Assembly (NCBI GenBank): GCA_019009955.1 | Contig: CM032232.1 | Span: 54,438,501 to 54,502,500 of the forward strand | Direction of reading: 5' to 3' | DNA from: Riptortus pedestris | Lineage: Eukaryota > Arthropoda > Insecta > Hemiptera > Alydidae | DNA length: 64,000 nt | Shown: positions 22,389 to 34,989 of the stretch, piece after piece | How the letters are laid out: every line of letters starts with the position of its first letter | How positions within the stretch are numbered: the first letter of the stretch is position 1 | Position numbers and translations under genes: made by a program | The notes under the pieces: generated by a model | Database searches by the model: none | Told to the model about the DNA's origin: nothing | The model's input: the letters and a program-made list of their open reading frames with translations, nothing else

Positions 22389-23494
22389 AATACTTAGAAG
22401 TAAATAGGAGAGTTATTTTAAGTTTATGTAAGTGAAACAACAAAACTATTCGAGTTTTATTCTCGGCTTGAGTTTTTAAAATATCACACATCACAATTGC
22501 TAGATAGATAAGCCACAAGTCACTAAACGTTATCACGAGATAAGTGAAAATTAGGCGATACAAACTAGTTTAAAATTTTCTAAATTGGGCTATGCATTTC
22601 TATGCAATGTAATTATTTCTTAAGATTGATATCTTAATCCCACGTTTACAAAATTTGTCATCTTCACAAAAATTAAATATTCAATTAATCGTCTTGTTGT
22701 TATGAATTTTAATGATATTCATTTCTTTTTGAGATCTTCCTAATTTTGCGGTATTGTTCGTATGAAATAAAAAATATACATATTATAAAAAGGAGAATAA
22801 ATGACAGGGTATGTAGAATAGTGTCGAATTATTAAAAACACACACTGGCTTTTTTTTTAAATTTCAATACATTTCTCCTCCATTTATGTTTTTTTTATTA
22901 AATACCAAGTGGCTTTCTGGTGCCTGAAATTGAACCAGAACAAAAAGTGGTACAGTATGAAAAATGGGACATCAAGGAACGATTTATAAATGATAAATTA
23001 AACAAAATTAATTTTTGACAACTTATTTACTATATTTTTTCTATTAAAATTGTTATCAGCCATAAGCCTGATAAAACTTTGAACCTACTGCAGAAGGTTA
23101 CGATAGTTTCGCCTATACTATGGAATATTAAACAGTCCCAGTAAAATATTCTAGCCCTGGCAAGGTGAGTTTACTTCATTCCTTCGTGAAATGGTCGGGA
23201 CATTAATTATTAAAGGCAACTCAAACTAAGAGCCTGCTCCTGTTTGTTTCAATGTGAGCTTATACCTTTTAAATGTCTCGCTGGACCTCTGGAATGGAAT
23301 TATTTCCCCTGGAAGTAAAAGCTCTCGAATTCCCTTTAGCTCCGGGGATTGTAAAAGGGAATTTAATACAACTTTTGACTGAATTTGCTTTAAGAATTTA
23401 ACAAAAACGGTGTTTCCGGGACTTATATAACTCATATAAGTGTATACATTGTTACGAGGAAAACCTTTTTAACTAATCTATTTTTGGGAAGTGC
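22389..23494. other. No recognised feature
   Basis: A 69-codon minus frame at 23226-23435 has no recognisable domain. Otherwise AT-rich. Confidence 0.35.
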
Positions 23495-23698
23495 TCCATT
23501 TAAGGCGTTGGGCTTAATCTCACTTGGTAAACCTAGAGTCGTGAATTTCATTCTTACCTGGGGAGTAGAAATTTATTTAGTGAAGTACTGATCAAATAAA
23601 ATCCTTTGCCAACGTGGATAGAAATTGTGATAGCCTATAGATAAACCCTCCTAATTAACCTATATAGCACAAAGTGGACATTTAAATAACAAATTATA
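23495..23698 (+). repeat. tRNA-derived SINE, diverged
   Basis: GCGTTGGGCTTAATCTCACT, GGTAAACCTAGAGTCGTGAA with a mutated B box, TTTATTTAGTGAAGTACTGA, and TATAGATAAACCCTCCTAAT. Confidence 0.7.
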
Positions 23699-24392
23699 TG
23701 GGACAAAGCCATATTAATGATTGTAGAAACACAATTCGTACGTATAGAATATTAAGTATTCCCCTCTCACACCAATTTCTTTCAAGAGTTAAAAGTTCGA
23801 AATTTTTAGGTCTTTGTTGTATAGAATAAAGTTTATTTTGCAGAAGTCAATGAATAAACCTTCCTGGAGATATTAAATAAGATCTGTACTAAACTGTGTT
23901 ATTTTTTTTCTTCAAATTCTGAAGACTTGCGAGGAAAATAGAGAACGTAAAGAACAAAGTTGTTTTAAAATTGAATTTCCGATAATGACCCGTCCTGATA
24001 ATTTCAGTTACTTTGACCAGCCTTGGATTAAACTTTATAATCTTCGTTATTAATTAAAATTGTTAAAAGGGCATCATTTTTAACTATTTTAGTATTCAAC
24101 ATGTAATAAGGTGTACTTTAAAATAATAATTCTTTCTCAGGGTAATTAAAAATATTTTTCTTTTTTGACGGTTTTTGGCGTATTATGTATTTCGGACGCG
24201 TTAGATTGAAAAAAAAAATGGAGATATAGATTTGTTTTTTTCTGTAAGAATCCATCATTAAAAATCGTTTCGTCGGAATATCTAAAATTAGATACTCTGG
24301 AGAAGAATTGGAAAAAATTAGAAAGTTGATTCTGATTATGAGAAAGGGTTTAGTGTAGATGTAGAAGGTACGACTAACTGTTATGTAAAAAA
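23699..24392. other. No recognised feature
   Basis: AT-rich, nothing recognised. Confidence 0.35.
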
Positions 24393-24838
24393 GTCCGTCA
24401 CGCAGGGGCTGCGTTAACTAAGCAGATTTCCCACGTGCGCCACTTACTTGCATTTATCTCAAAACTTAAAATTTCAATGAGAACAATATATGGTATTAAA
24501 GTGTTTAATAAAATGCTTCTTAACATAATAGAATATTGATAATATGAGAATTGTAGGAGAAGGGCTTCACTGAAGCCCGAAAACTAAATAATGCAAATAT
24601 CTCAGTTAATAATCAAGATAATGAAAAAAACGTACTTAACAACATTTATAGAACATTATATTTGCAATAAGATTGGTTCTATACAATTTTTCAATCCGAC
24701 GCATAATAATGGAGATATTAAGATTTTCGAAATTATCCCCTTTAAACCCCCTCTACCCCTGGTCCGATTTCAGCCGTTAACAAACTCGATCTTTCTTTTT
24801 GTATAAAACGATTATATATTACGTTTGGTAACGATACG

Positions 24839-24914
<76 letters not shown>

Positions 24915-25030
24915 GTTTTGAACGGACCTCATTTTCGTCATCTCCTGGGTAGGATCGATGGACTTTGAAGATAAATTTCGAAAATCGCGTCATGAGTACG
25001 ACCTCAATAGCTGATTTCCCTTAAGGTAAC
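24393..25030 (-). repeat. ACE dispersed repeat, long variant, complete
   Basis: From AAAAAA|GTCCGTCACGCAGGGGCTGC to GCTGATTTCCCTTAAGGTAA. It includes the long-variant block (GAGAACAATATATGGTATTA, ATGAGAATTGTAGGAG), the core and an AT tract with interspersed GT at 24841-24910. Open frames at 24591-24993 are translations of it. Confidence 0.85.
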
Positions 25031-25064
25031 CTTAACTCCACCTCACACAAGATAGAGCAAATAA

Positions 25065-25165
25065 AGCGCTTTCACGTGACGTCAGCTCGCATTCTCTATA
25101 TCTATGTTAAAAAGGACTTTTGAAAATCGTCTCATGAATACAACCTCATATGCAGATTTTCTTAT
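25065..25165 (-). repeat. ACE 5' fragment, reverse
   Basis: GAAAATCGTCTCATGAATAC followed by AACCTCATATGCAGATTTTC. Confidence 0.5.
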
Positions 25166-25689
25166 GTCTTATGCTATGAGTAATTGGGTTAGTTTTTACC
25201 TAATAAGCCCTTCCGTACACAGTTTCCTTTTTACCTTTCGACTTGGAGAAGATTTAGAAGATTGTCCCTATCTGTCTTAGTTGACATATTGCATTCCGGA
25301 AGTAACGTTGAGTGTTAAATTAATGCCTGAGCCTGGGACAAACGGTTGAGGCAACAATGGACTGACACGTCAGCGAAAGGTAACAATGCTGAAACCTCTT
25401 GTGCTAAATTAGATTTTCATAGAGATCCTTGTTATTGTGTCTCAGGAACGTAGGGCCAATTGAACGCAGCTCAGAAACAAATAATCCTGTAGATTAATGC
25501 GTTTTCTACCTCAGTAATTGCTACTTGTCATCAGTCAGTTTCAGGCAATCCACCTGTCAAATGTGCCTTCTGATATGAAGGGAGAATTATCAGCAGGAGT
25601 ATACTCATAGAGATTCTTGCTTTGAATTTGCTTAAATATCAAAACAACAGAGTACTTTGTTGCTTTATTGAGCGATCATGAGGCGTACG
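25166..25689. other. No recognised feature
   Basis: Somewhat less AT-rich than the flanks, but no coding frame, tRNA or repeat match is visible. Confidence 0.35.
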
Positions 25690-25762
25690 CAGACAACCAC
25701 TCAGTACAGGCGAAATCTGCTTAGTTCAAGCAGAACTTGCTTGACGGACTTATTGAATTGTT
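25690..25762 (+). repeat. ACE 3' end with altered but pairing hairpin
   Basis: GCGAAATCTGCTTAGTTC, hairpin AAGCA-GAACT-TGCTT, then GACGGAC before TTATT. The stem has A-T where the family usually has C-G at the second position, a paired change. Confidence 0.65.
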
Positions 25763-25939
25763 ATGTTACACAACCAAGTCTTTGAAATAATATAGATCTT
25801 ATTGTCTTCATAAGGTTTTAGGGTGAAAACTTCTAGGTTATCATCGCCCTGTAATTTCTATAACTCTCGTTTGAATTAAGCCACCTGGATTTTGAGAGTA
25901 AACTGTGTTTAAGTAAATTGTCAGTATTGTAATTTTTGT

Positions 25940-26340
25940 AAATTTGTATTGTAATCATATCCTCATCCATATCGCCATTTACAGTATAAACGAGGGTACA
26001 AGAATTTATAATTTAAATTCCTTTGTATAAATTCCAAATTTTCACAAAATTAAACAATTTATCATTGATTAGCTCTTTGGGGTCATCTCCAAAGGCTACT
26101 GCTATATCATTAGAAAAATTGCATTCGTTTCGAATATCTGTATACGTATTGAATTCCATTAATATGTGGTAAATAGTCAAGTCTGTGTTAGACTTCCCAC
26201 AAATCGGGAGTTGATCTTTTGTCATAAGATAATCATGCATAAATCTTGTGTGCCCTATTCGGAGTCTTCCTAATACGACTTCATCTCTTCTATTGTCTCT
26301 TGTCGAATATTTACATGGACGGACGGAGGTTTTAATAGTT
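25940..26340 (-). mobile_element. LINE pol C-terminus and 3' end, relic
   Basis: Minus strand reads RRDEVVLGRLRIGHTRFMHD, then QLPICGKSNTDLTIYHILME and a stop near 26013. This is the same tail type as the 20761-21342 LINE (RDEV.L.RLRIGHT, C...LT..HIL) but a different family. A GTAAATGGCGATATGGATGA segment near 25965 recalls the 3' UTR ends of the other LINEs. Truncated on the upstream side at about 26345. Confidence 0.7.
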
Positions 26341-26344
26341 TTTA

Positions 26345-26570
26345 GTTTATTATTCTGGGCCCCATTCTACAATTGATGGCAGTTTTTCAAGACGGAGTTG
26401 AGTCGAATTCATCAAAACTGTTTGAGTTTCGTAATAGTCTAATATAGTGTAATATATACCAACCAATCAGTGGGCGAGTTGGCGCTTCATAATAGAGCCT
26501 ACGGCGGGCATTTAAAACTCGGCCAACTCACCATGCATTTTCAGTTTTTAGTTGAGCATGAGTGATTTGA
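26345..26570 (+). promoter_or_regulatory. Possible promoter-like stretch (CCAAT and TATA-like motifs)
   Basis: ACCAATCAG at about 26463 and GCATTTAAAAC at about 26508 lie in a locally GC-richer stretch. No transcript or ORF can be assigned downstream, so this is weak. Confidence 0.2.
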
Positions 26571-26805
26571 CTCGTGAGCAATGTGCTTTACGCAAAGTTA
26601 ACAGTGTATACTGTTTTTATTAATAAAAAATTATTTACCAAGTGTGTAAATGAATGTAGTGAATGTCAAATAAATTATAAGATGATAAAAGCGTTAAATT
26701 TTGTGTATTCAATTCTGCAATTGTTAAGAAAGCTAATATTCAATGTTTATAAATGTATAGAACAATATTTCTTGTAAAAATTTAATAATATTTCAATACA
26801 ATGAA

Positions 26806-26836
<31 letters not shown>

Positions 26837-27461
26837 GATCTATAATAATTTATATCATTGAAAAAATATAGGCCTATAAGATAACTTACCTCATCCATAT
26901 TAAATCTATGAGGTAATCGTCCTCATTAAATGTTGTCAAAAAAGTAAATACCTGGTTAACTAGATGTTATTTTGTATGCCAAGTTGATGTCTGGTGGGAA
27001 AACAATTAGTAAAGGAACCCAAATGATATAAACATATTTTAAATTCATCAAATTATTTGTAGAAAAACGTATGATTCATTTATTCTACCTCAGTTAATTA
27101 AGCCTCACACTATGTAAGTGAGGACCAACAAGGAACTTATGCTGTGTAGATCCTGTGTTTGGTGTCATGAGTGCTATATGGAAATGACTATTAGCAGTTT
27201 GTGGGTCATGCGGAAAATTAGGATACTGGAAAATGTGAGAAAATTTCATACGTAGTGCACCTAGCAGTGTCTGAGACTAAGTTAGTTCGAGGACTGTAGA
27301 GGTTAGTTTTGTTACAGACTGGACAGCATAAAGGTCTGACAATGACAGGACAAACTTGGTGTATTTTGATTCAGGCTTGGCTAGAGATAACTGAACACAA
27401 TAAAATATTGTGATGACGATGAAAATATTGACTAATATTTCCATTGGTTACATTTTGCTGA
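26571..27461. other. No recognised feature, one (AT)n tract
   Basis: (AT)n at about 26804-26830. The open frame 26574-26777 has no recognisable domain. Confidence 0.35.
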
Positions 27462-27564
27462 AGGGAAATCAGCTACTGCGGTTGCACTAATGAAGCAATT
27501 TTCGAAAAAGTTCTTTAAATGTCCATCTACCTACCTAGGAGAAGAAGGAAATGAGGTACGTTAC

Positions 27565-27610
<46 letters not shown>

Positions 27611-27616
27611 TATATT

Positions 27617-27648
<32 letters not shown>

Positions 27649-28653
27649 TATATATACACACAAACACTCGTCTTTTACCGATCTACCTGTCGCAATTTTT
27701 ATTAGGTTAGATGCTCATGAGGTAATCTGTCCTTAATCGAAAATTAAAAATATCTTATTTATTATGCCCATCACCAATTTTTTATTTATTTATAGGTGAA
27801 CATTAAATCACCTATAAAATGTTTATCTGTTTCACTTTTGTTATTTGTCATTGTTTTTTGGTATTTGTTATTGTTACTTGTTTATTATCTATTTTACTTT
27901 TGTTATTTAACTTTGTACAATTTTTGACTATTGAAAGGGTAAATCACTTTTGATTTGATGTCAATAAATAAATAAAAAATATTTATTATGAGTCGGATCG
28001 AAAAATTTTATAAAACCTATCTTATTGAAAATGTCATGTTTTATAAATGTTTTCATATACACGTTTTCTAAATTTTGAATGCCTACCGACATTTTTAATT
28101 TTTCAGCCTTCAGTACCCTCCCTCCCCTTTCATACTCATGTCATGTGTTATCTATGAGCTGTTACTTCATGTATAACTTTAATAGAAGCTCAAATAACGA
28201 ATATTGTTTTCATTGAAGTTTTACTTGTAAGATAAATGCAAATATGTTTTGTGGTGAAAAATGAAAATTTTATGTTTTTGACGAGAAATTGTTTATTTGA
28301 TCTATAGCACACTAGATATTTAACCGTTTCACCCTAGACTAAAGGGCATATTTTTAATATATAAAATGAACCCAGGAAGAGAATTCAAAATACTTCAGCT
28401 ATTATGCCTGGGGTTGAAAACGCTGAGCAAGAAATCAGGTTTACATTTTCATGCTTTACAATTGTTGTTTTATACGCTCTTTTAAAATTCAAATATTCAG
28501 TGAGTAATTCGTAGTTTCATGTTTATCAGCCTTATTAAACTCCCACTTCTACTCATCCGAGTTTTATTTATAAATAGAGAATGCATTGTGAGATGAGATC
28601 ACAAGTCTATGCCATCCCGCGTGTGGGAAATCTAATAGTTAAAGCATTACGGA
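27462..28653 (+). repeat. ACE dispersed repeat, long variant, interrupted
   Basis: Starts GAAGGGAAATCAGCTACTGC, has (AT)n at 27570-27601 then CA, GT and GA runs, and TCTACCTGTCGCAATTTTTA. It is interrupted at about 27712-27990, resumes with TTATGAGTCGGATCGAAAAA, and ends with GTGTGGGAAATCTAATAGTT and ATTACGGAC before TTTT, without the hairpin. Confidence 0.65.
27712..27990 (+). mobile_element. Probable LINE 3' UTR inserted in ACE
   Basis: T-rich, low-complexity sequence ending GATTTGATGTCAATAAATAA and A-run, in the style of the LINE 3' ends elsewhere in the window. It separates the two halves of an ACE copy. No coding sequence. Confidence 0.4.
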
Positions 28654-29478
28654 CTTTTATAATTTGGAAAGGTGTCCCTCGAGGTTGAAATATATTATTT
28701 AATATTTTATTGATCATTTAAATTTGAAGAAATTTATCCAGTTTAGATCAGCGTTGTCTAATGGTAAACTTCCCTTCCTTAAACTGTCAGTAAATGGTTT
28801 CGTTGTGGAAATATTTATTTTTCAGCTTTCACTGTGTATTTATACAGACAAATCGCTGCAAGCACAAATGGAAAAAGAAATATTTCACCTAGCCAAGTAA
28901 TAACTCAGAGTTTAAACCAATTAAGTGAGAAGATGGATGTAAAATCGGAAATGATTTACAAGAAATAAAATATTAAGAAGTAAATTATGAAGATTGAAAA
29001 CCAAAGTTGATTGTTTCTGAACAGAGACTTCTAGACAGTTGAAACATTGCGTCTAATTCCAATTTATCCTTTATCCAAGCTCTCCTCCATAATATTTTCT
29101 CATGAAGTCTGGAGACTGTCTGAAAGGATTTTAAGTTTTCTAGTTCGCAGCCAGTTTAAAATTTTTCTCATTTAAATATTCAATTAACTTTGTTTAGCTT
29201 CTTATCTGTGCCAGTCACTATTTTCTGCCACAATAACTGTAATAAATTATTACATATTGGCACAGGAATATATAATAAATATAGATATATAAGAGGATGG
29301 GAACTATGTCGGAATGAAGCCCCTAATGTCAATAAGATGGCGGTCAGGTCAACACTGATCTTGCCGTCAAATATTTGTGTCTTTTCTGATTACTCCCAAT
29401 GCAATATTCACTTCATATATACTATTATACCTTGAGGCAATGGAGGAAATTAAATCTTTATTTCGAGTTAATAAAAAT
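28654..29478. other. No recognised feature
   Basis: An 81-codon plus frame at 29190-29435 has no recognisable domain. Confidence 0.35.
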
Positions 29479-30490
29479 AAAGTCCATCACGCAGAGGCTG
29501 CGAAAAGTAAACTGTTTTACCGTGTGCTCTAGTGATGAAAGATCAACATAAATTATCTATTTCTAAATAAAAATCGGAGCAGTAGAAGTGAGGACTTATT
29601 GATGACTGAAAACAAAAAAGTCTTGGCATACAAAAAAGTTTTCGTATGGCATACTACACTCCTCACATCTTAATTTCTATTTCTGAGTAAAAATCCACAA
29701 CTTTCATCACAACAAATAAACATTTTAGAAATAAAATGTAAAATCTTGATTTATGAAGTAATCGCAGAATTTGCTTGTGTCTCGGTTAATCTTTTGCTCT
29801 TGAAAACAATATTTAGTGTTTAACCTTCGAATGAAGTGGTTCGTGATATAACAGTATTTTTTTATGTGGCCTGAATAGGAGTAGGGGTTAATTGAATATC
29901 GAAAACTAAAAAACACAAATATCTCCGTTAACATTAATGTATAGAGCAATATTTAAAGTACATTTTTTTTGCAATAAGATAGGGTCAATAGAATTTTTTG
30001 ATCCCACGTATAATAACAGAGATATTTCAAATTTTAGAAATTTCACCCTCTTACCCCCTCCCCCTCACTGGTCCGATTTCAAAAATTAACGAGCTTGATA
30101 TTTATTTTTACAAAAAAAAACCTGCACATGAGTAGTTTGGGAACGATAAAACAAAAATCGCGACCGCTAGAGTTTTTTATATTTATATTTAATTTTGTAC
30201 GAATCTCGGTTATAAGCCTAGATAGAGAAACTGTGCATAAAACAACATATATAGAACATTATCTATTTTCGATTTTCTTCCCAACATCAGCAGTTTTTGA
30301 TAAAACGTTTAAATACCGAGTTTGGTAACGAATACAAGTAGGAGTGGTGACACAGAAGTATATATATATATAGTTTTGAACGGCCCTTATTTTCGCCATT
30401 TCATGGGTAGGATTGATGGATACGTTGACACATTTTTGGAAATAGAGTCCTGAGAACAACCTCATTTCACTTATGGGAAATCTGGTAAAT
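29479..30490 (-). repeat. Two reverse ACE copies, partly overlapping or tandem
   Basis: First copy from GTCCATCACGCAGAGGCTGC to CGCGACCGCTAGAGTTTTTT (about 30175). The second supplies AACGTTTAAATACCGAGTTT, a short AT tract at 30359-30371, GAACGGCCCTTATTTTCGCC and terminal TTATGGGAAATCTGGT. The break lies at the position where the AT tract is expected. Confidence 0.65.
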
Positions 30491-31246
30491 GTCTATGGGA
30501 ATATGAGTTTCGTTAGTTTGAAAAATGTCACAGCTGGAGCCTGGAGTAAGAAAGACATTTCTCAAATGGGAACTGGGCTAGAGAAGAATGAGCCAACCAA
30601 CTGGTGCAGAAGAGATCTCTAAGGGCCCAGCTGTTTGAGAACTTATTTCTGGGCAATGATAGAAGGGGTTCTGAATATGACTATTATAATATTCTACAAT
30701 TACTATTATTAACTTATAAATATTTGGAAAATTAGAATAAAAAACTTGGAATAAGGTTTCTTTTCAGAGATCCATTTCTCCTTAATAATATCCAGTATTT
30801 GAACCGGTGCTAATGATCGCCTTAATACTTGTTGAATTATCTATGAACTTGAATCAGAAGTTTTGGATAATAATGTCAGGAGAGTGAAGTCGCTTATAAA
30901 GTTACTGAACTTAATTGTTCTCAAAGTTGAGTAACTTTTCAATAGAATCCGCTAAGTAACCTTTATTTATATTTGAATACACATCATACAAGGCTAAGTA
31001 TAAAGTTAACACTGTAGTTACTATATCCTTCCTTTATTGCTGCCACTTATCAATTCCTCACTTCTTTTTCTTATTCCCATCAAAACTTTCAGGGCTACTA
31101 AAGATAAATGAGAACTTGGAAACCTACAAAATTCTATGGAAATAGCAGTCTGAGAATGATGGAAAGTAAAGCTCCGATATGGAAGGATTTAAAAAAATAA
31201 AATAACCTGCTCGTATTTTTGAAATTACGAAACACTAAATAAAAAA
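30491..31246. other. No recognised feature
   Basis: AT-rich, nothing recognised. Confidence 0.35.
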
Positions 31247-31814
31247 GTCCATCTCGTAGAAGCTGCGTAAAATAAGCAGATTTCCCGCGTGAAGTTTTAC
31301 AATAGATAAATCTACATAGCGGTAACACAACACCACCGAGAATATTAAGCGAATAAATACAAAAGGTAATAAGAAACCTCCCGACGGGAAACAAACAGTT
31401 CTGCCAACTTCTTGCCGGAAAGAAAAACAATTACTGTAATATATCTAAATATAACGTGTTAATTTGATTGGAATCAATATACTATATATAGTACTGTAAT
31501 TTATAAGGAATCAGAATAATTTTTATCTCAATCAATCAAATTTAAGTAGTTCAAAAACTTAGATAGAGAATACTTTATATAACAATATTTATAGTACATT
31601 TAATTTTCTATAAGATTGATTCTATATATGTTTTCGATCCGACGTACAGTAACGGAGGTATTTTGAATTTTCAAAATTCTCTCCCTCTAAACCCCCCTCC
31701 CCCCTGGTCCGATTTCAGCCGATAACGATCTTGATCTTTCTTTTTTACATAAAACGACTAAATATAAAGTTTGGTAACGATTAAACAATGATTGCGACCG
31801 CTAGAGCAGTAACA

Positions 31815-31857
<43 letters not shown>

Positions 31858-31979
31858 TTTTGAACAGACCTCATTTTTGTCTTCTAGTATGTAGGATCGA
31901 TGGACATTTGAAGAAAAATTTCGAAAATTCCGTTATGAGTACGACCTCAATAGCTAATTTCCCCTGAGGGAAATCTGCT
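31247..31979 (-). repeat. ACE dispersed repeat, complete ends
   Basis: AAAAAA|GTCCATCTCGTAGAAGCTGC to GAGGGAAATCTGCT|AAAA. Core, G/C-run, GCGACCGCTAGAGCAGTAAC, (AT)n at 31822-31851, and GGATCGATGGACATTTGAAG all present. A minus-strand frame at 31134-31430 overlaps the hairpin end and is not a gene. Confidence 0.85.
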
Positions 31980-32040
31980 AAAAGGCCATAGTTATTCAAC
32001 TCATTTGAGAGACGTTATTAACTCATTAAAAATAATGAAG

Positions 32041-32390
32041 CCCGTCACGCAAAAGCTGCGTGTGCTAAGGAGATTTCCTACGTTTTGATATGAAACACTA
32101 CTGAACTCAACTAACCACTTTGTGTTCTCTATTTCCAAATAAAAATCTTAATTGATGACGTATTTACATGCATCCCATCCAGTAATGACGTGTTGAAAAC
32201 AATATATTATTTTTAAGCTTGGAATAGGACGTTTCATGATATATTCAATTATTGGTAAAACGCCTTTACTAAATGTGGGAATTTACTGAAGGCTAAAAAC
32301 TAAAAAAATCCAAATATCTCGGATATTATGCATGGTTGAGAAAATGGGTATTATATAATATTTGTAGATTATTCGTAGTTTAATGGCAAG
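32041..32390 (-). repeat. ACE long variant, partial
   Basis: CCCGTCACGCAAAAGCTGCG, GAGATTTCCTACG, TTGAAAACAATATATTATTT, and TAAATGTGGGAATTTACTGA; stops in the core. Confidence 0.6.
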
Positions 32391-32943
32391 GGCCACCCAT
32401 AAAACATATTTCTTTCCTAAAAACTTTATTCTCAATGTTTTGTAGCTTAACTATCACCTTATAGATATATAAGATACAAGGAAACTTCATATACAAGATC
32501 AGGGTGTGCCCTGGAGGGCGGAACGTTTGCTTTGAAACTATAAAGGGTTAGTGATACCTGAAGATGTTTTACACCACCAAGGTTTCACGGTCTTGGTTCA
32601 AAAATTTATTTTATTCATTTATTTATTTGGTCTAAATATAACACAGAATATATAAGATTTAGAGAGGGGTAGGAGGGGTTACTGCAGCCCCGGAATTTTG
32701 TTCTATTACTTTTATTTACTTAAAAGATGTTGTTTAAGTCTAATTAAAGATTAAGTGCAAATGTTTACATTTTTCTTGTATAAAAACGGTTTGTTATGGA
32801 GGAACGGGCTTATTTATTGGAATCATCGTGATTTCTAAGCGCGATAACATGCTATTTATCTGTGCTCCTGAATAATCACTGGGGCGTGTTTTCTATACAT
32901 TACCACCAATTTCTAGTAAGGGTGGGGGGACTAGAAGTTTTAT
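32391..32943. other. No recognised feature
   Basis: AT-rich, nothing recognised. Confidence 0.3.
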
Positions 32944-33037
32944 TTAACCTTTGAACGACAAGGCTGTGACCAAGGACAAATTTGACAAGTAGGTGTCATA
33001 CATGACACCTACCTGCCATATGCATATTTTCCATTTT

Positions 33038-33616
33038 AGCAGATTTCCCTTAAGGGAAATCAGCTATTGAGGTCGTACTCATGACGCGATTTTCGAAAAA
33101 TTTCTTCAAATGTCCATCGATCCTACCCAGGAGATGACGAAAATGAGGTCCGTTCAAAATTATATATATATATCTGTTAACGCACTAGCGGTCGCAATTT
33201 TCGTTTGATCCCTACCAAACTCGATATTTAAACGTTTTATGCAAAAATAAAGATCAAGTTCGTTAATGGCTGAAATCGGATCAGTGAGAGGGGGTGTTTA
33301 GAGGGGAGGATTTTCGAAAATTCAAAATATCTCCGTTACTATACGTCGGATCAAAAAATTATATAGAACCAATCTTATTGCAAATTAAATTTACTATACA
33401 TTTATTATGTATCTTTAATATTAACCGAAATATTTGCATTTTTCTGTTTTCAGCTTCTGAGGTGAGATTGGCTAACTTCGGGTCCAGTCGTGAGTTTCCG
33501 TCAAGAGCTAGTTCGGGCCGTTCCCATAACTGTTCGACTCTCTATTCTGAAATTTCTTTATTGTATAACTTCACTTGGGAAATCTGCTTAGTTTACGCAG
33601 CCCCTGCGTGACGGAC
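33038..33616 (+). repeat. ACE dispersed repeat, complete, with defined insertion site
   Basis: AGCAGATTTCCCTTAAGGGA to CTGCGTGACGGAC. The host element reads TTTTCCATTTT before and TTTTATTCAGCTC after it, while the uninterrupted relative reads (reverse strand) TTTCCATTTTATTCTGCTGA. Comparing these gives a four-base TTTT duplication or, equally, insertion within a T run. The AT tract is short. The 105-codon frame at 33294-33611 is a translation of the repeat. Confidence 0.9.
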
Positions 33617-34211
33617 TTTTATTCAGCTCAGAATCACTCTTCTTGTCTCAAAATAACATTTAGAAAAGTTAAGAATAGTGTGTTAGTGTGTGTGTGTGCT
33701 TGTGAGTTCCCCCTCCCTCGTCACCAATGAGTTCTAAAAATGAAATATTAAATAAAAATATGCAAAAAATATATTTATAGTATAATAATATTTTATGTAT
33801 TATTTATTATATAATAACATACTATGTAATACCTTTACTTACGAAATAAATAAGCAAAGAAGCATATATTAGTAGCATATTATTATTATACAAAAAATAT
33901 ACCTAAATATAAACAATTATATACAAATATTAACCTAAACAGGATAAAAAAAAATCAAAGGAGACTCATTTATAAGGAAAAAAATGCCAAAATAGAACAT
34001 GAAATTATTCACTTGACGATTCGTTATTGGCAAAACATTCAGGGAAATCATATCATATCATCTATGCGTTCACCACAAATACTTATTTGGCATTTACAGC
34101 AAAGACGGGTACCTCTTCTATTTTTTTCATTGTTTATGAATCATTTACACTTTCTTCCATTTATCTTAAAAGTTCATTTCTAATCTTCAGTGATAAATAG
34201 CGAATTCAGTG

Positions 34212-34409
34212 TCATAGAAAATTTACAAAAGGGAATTTAAACAACAAGGCTGCGTCAAATACGACACCTACTGGCACAAACACTCCGAAAAAGTACGCTA
34301 AATGGTGGAGGACAGCGTGCAATGACCTTGACATGTAGTTGATTATTGTATAGGAGGGTATTAAGCACACCACTCTTGTCCTGTTTGTTACAAGCCCATA
34401 CGTGTACAA
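34212..34409 (-). other. Open frame conserved between two TTAA elements
   Basis: Frame contains LVTNRTRVVCLIPSYTIINY and FGVFVPVGVVFDAALLF near its end. The relative at 61600-61782 has LVTNRTRLECLIPSYSIVNY and FRVFVPVGVVFGTSLLF in the same position. Similarity follows from DNA identity, so coding cannot be concluded. The C-terminal part is hydrophobic. Confidence 0.3.
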
Positions 34410-34459
34410 CTTATGGCATAGGTGTCACGTACGACACAGCCTTGTCGTTCAAAGGTTAA

Positions 34460-34735
34460 TAGGAGTTCGCTACTAAATAAATTCGTATTGCCTAGTGAGA
34501 ATTAAATACACGACTTCTGGTTTATCACGAGAGATGAAGAGCAACGCCTTAACACATATGGCTAACCGGAGCTCGCTTTATAAGCAAGCCAACCCCGCAA
34601 TAGACATAGAAAATAGCGCCTCTACGTTTACAAAGCTTAAGATGTTTATTAACTTAGTTAGATATATCAAAGTTGTGATCTCCTTATATTTGGTGTATAA
34701 ATTCAGTGGCCTACCTCCATTACCGAGTTACAATG
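34460..34735. other. Unassigned, short open frame
   Basis: An 83-codon plus frame at 34495-34746 has no recognisable domain. Confidence 0.3.
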
Positions 34736-34988
34736 ACGTTGTGTAGACATTCCTCCAGGAAGGGAGGTTAATCCAGGAGTGAGGTTGGTTTTATATAGGG
34801 TGAACGTCAGTCGTCGTCTGGAAGCCACTCTGCTTTAGAGGCTATAAGAAGAGTAGGTTAGTCCTCAGTCATTCAGAGCTTTAGCTCAGAGAAGCTACAC
34901 GAGAAAGGCTAATAAAACTACACTTACTCTAGCTGGAGCTGGCTTACTACCTCAAGGCAGAATCGCGACCTGTCTTCCTGGCTCAATT
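34736..34988 (+). other. Possible solo LTR or LTR fragment
   Basis: GC-richer stretch with TTTTATATAGGG at about 34789, a downstream region rich in short repeats (CAGTCATTCAGAGC) and AATAAAA at about 34910. This layout resembles promoter, R and polyadenylation signals of an LTR. I could not identify TG...CA ends or a target duplication, so it stays tentative. Confidence 0.25.
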
Positions 34989-34989
34989 T

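Larger units (their letters stand above)
32944..34459. mobile_element. TTAA-flanked TIR element (piggyBac-type target), interrupted by ACE
   Basis: Flanked by TTAA at 32944-32947 and 34456-34459. The ends are exact inverted repeats beginning CCTTTGAACGACAAGGCTG, followed by subterminal GTGTCATACATGACACC-type palindromes. TTAA duplication with CC-start ends is the target style of piggyBac transposons. No transposase is recognised, so it is non-autonomous or decayed. An ACE copy sits at 33038-33616. A relative without that insertion is at 61539-62463 in the opposite orientation. Confidence 0.85.

Noticed and set aside
33294..33611. 105-codon plus-strand frame
   Set aside because: Lies wholly within the ACE repeat; other ACE copies have stops and indels in the same frame.
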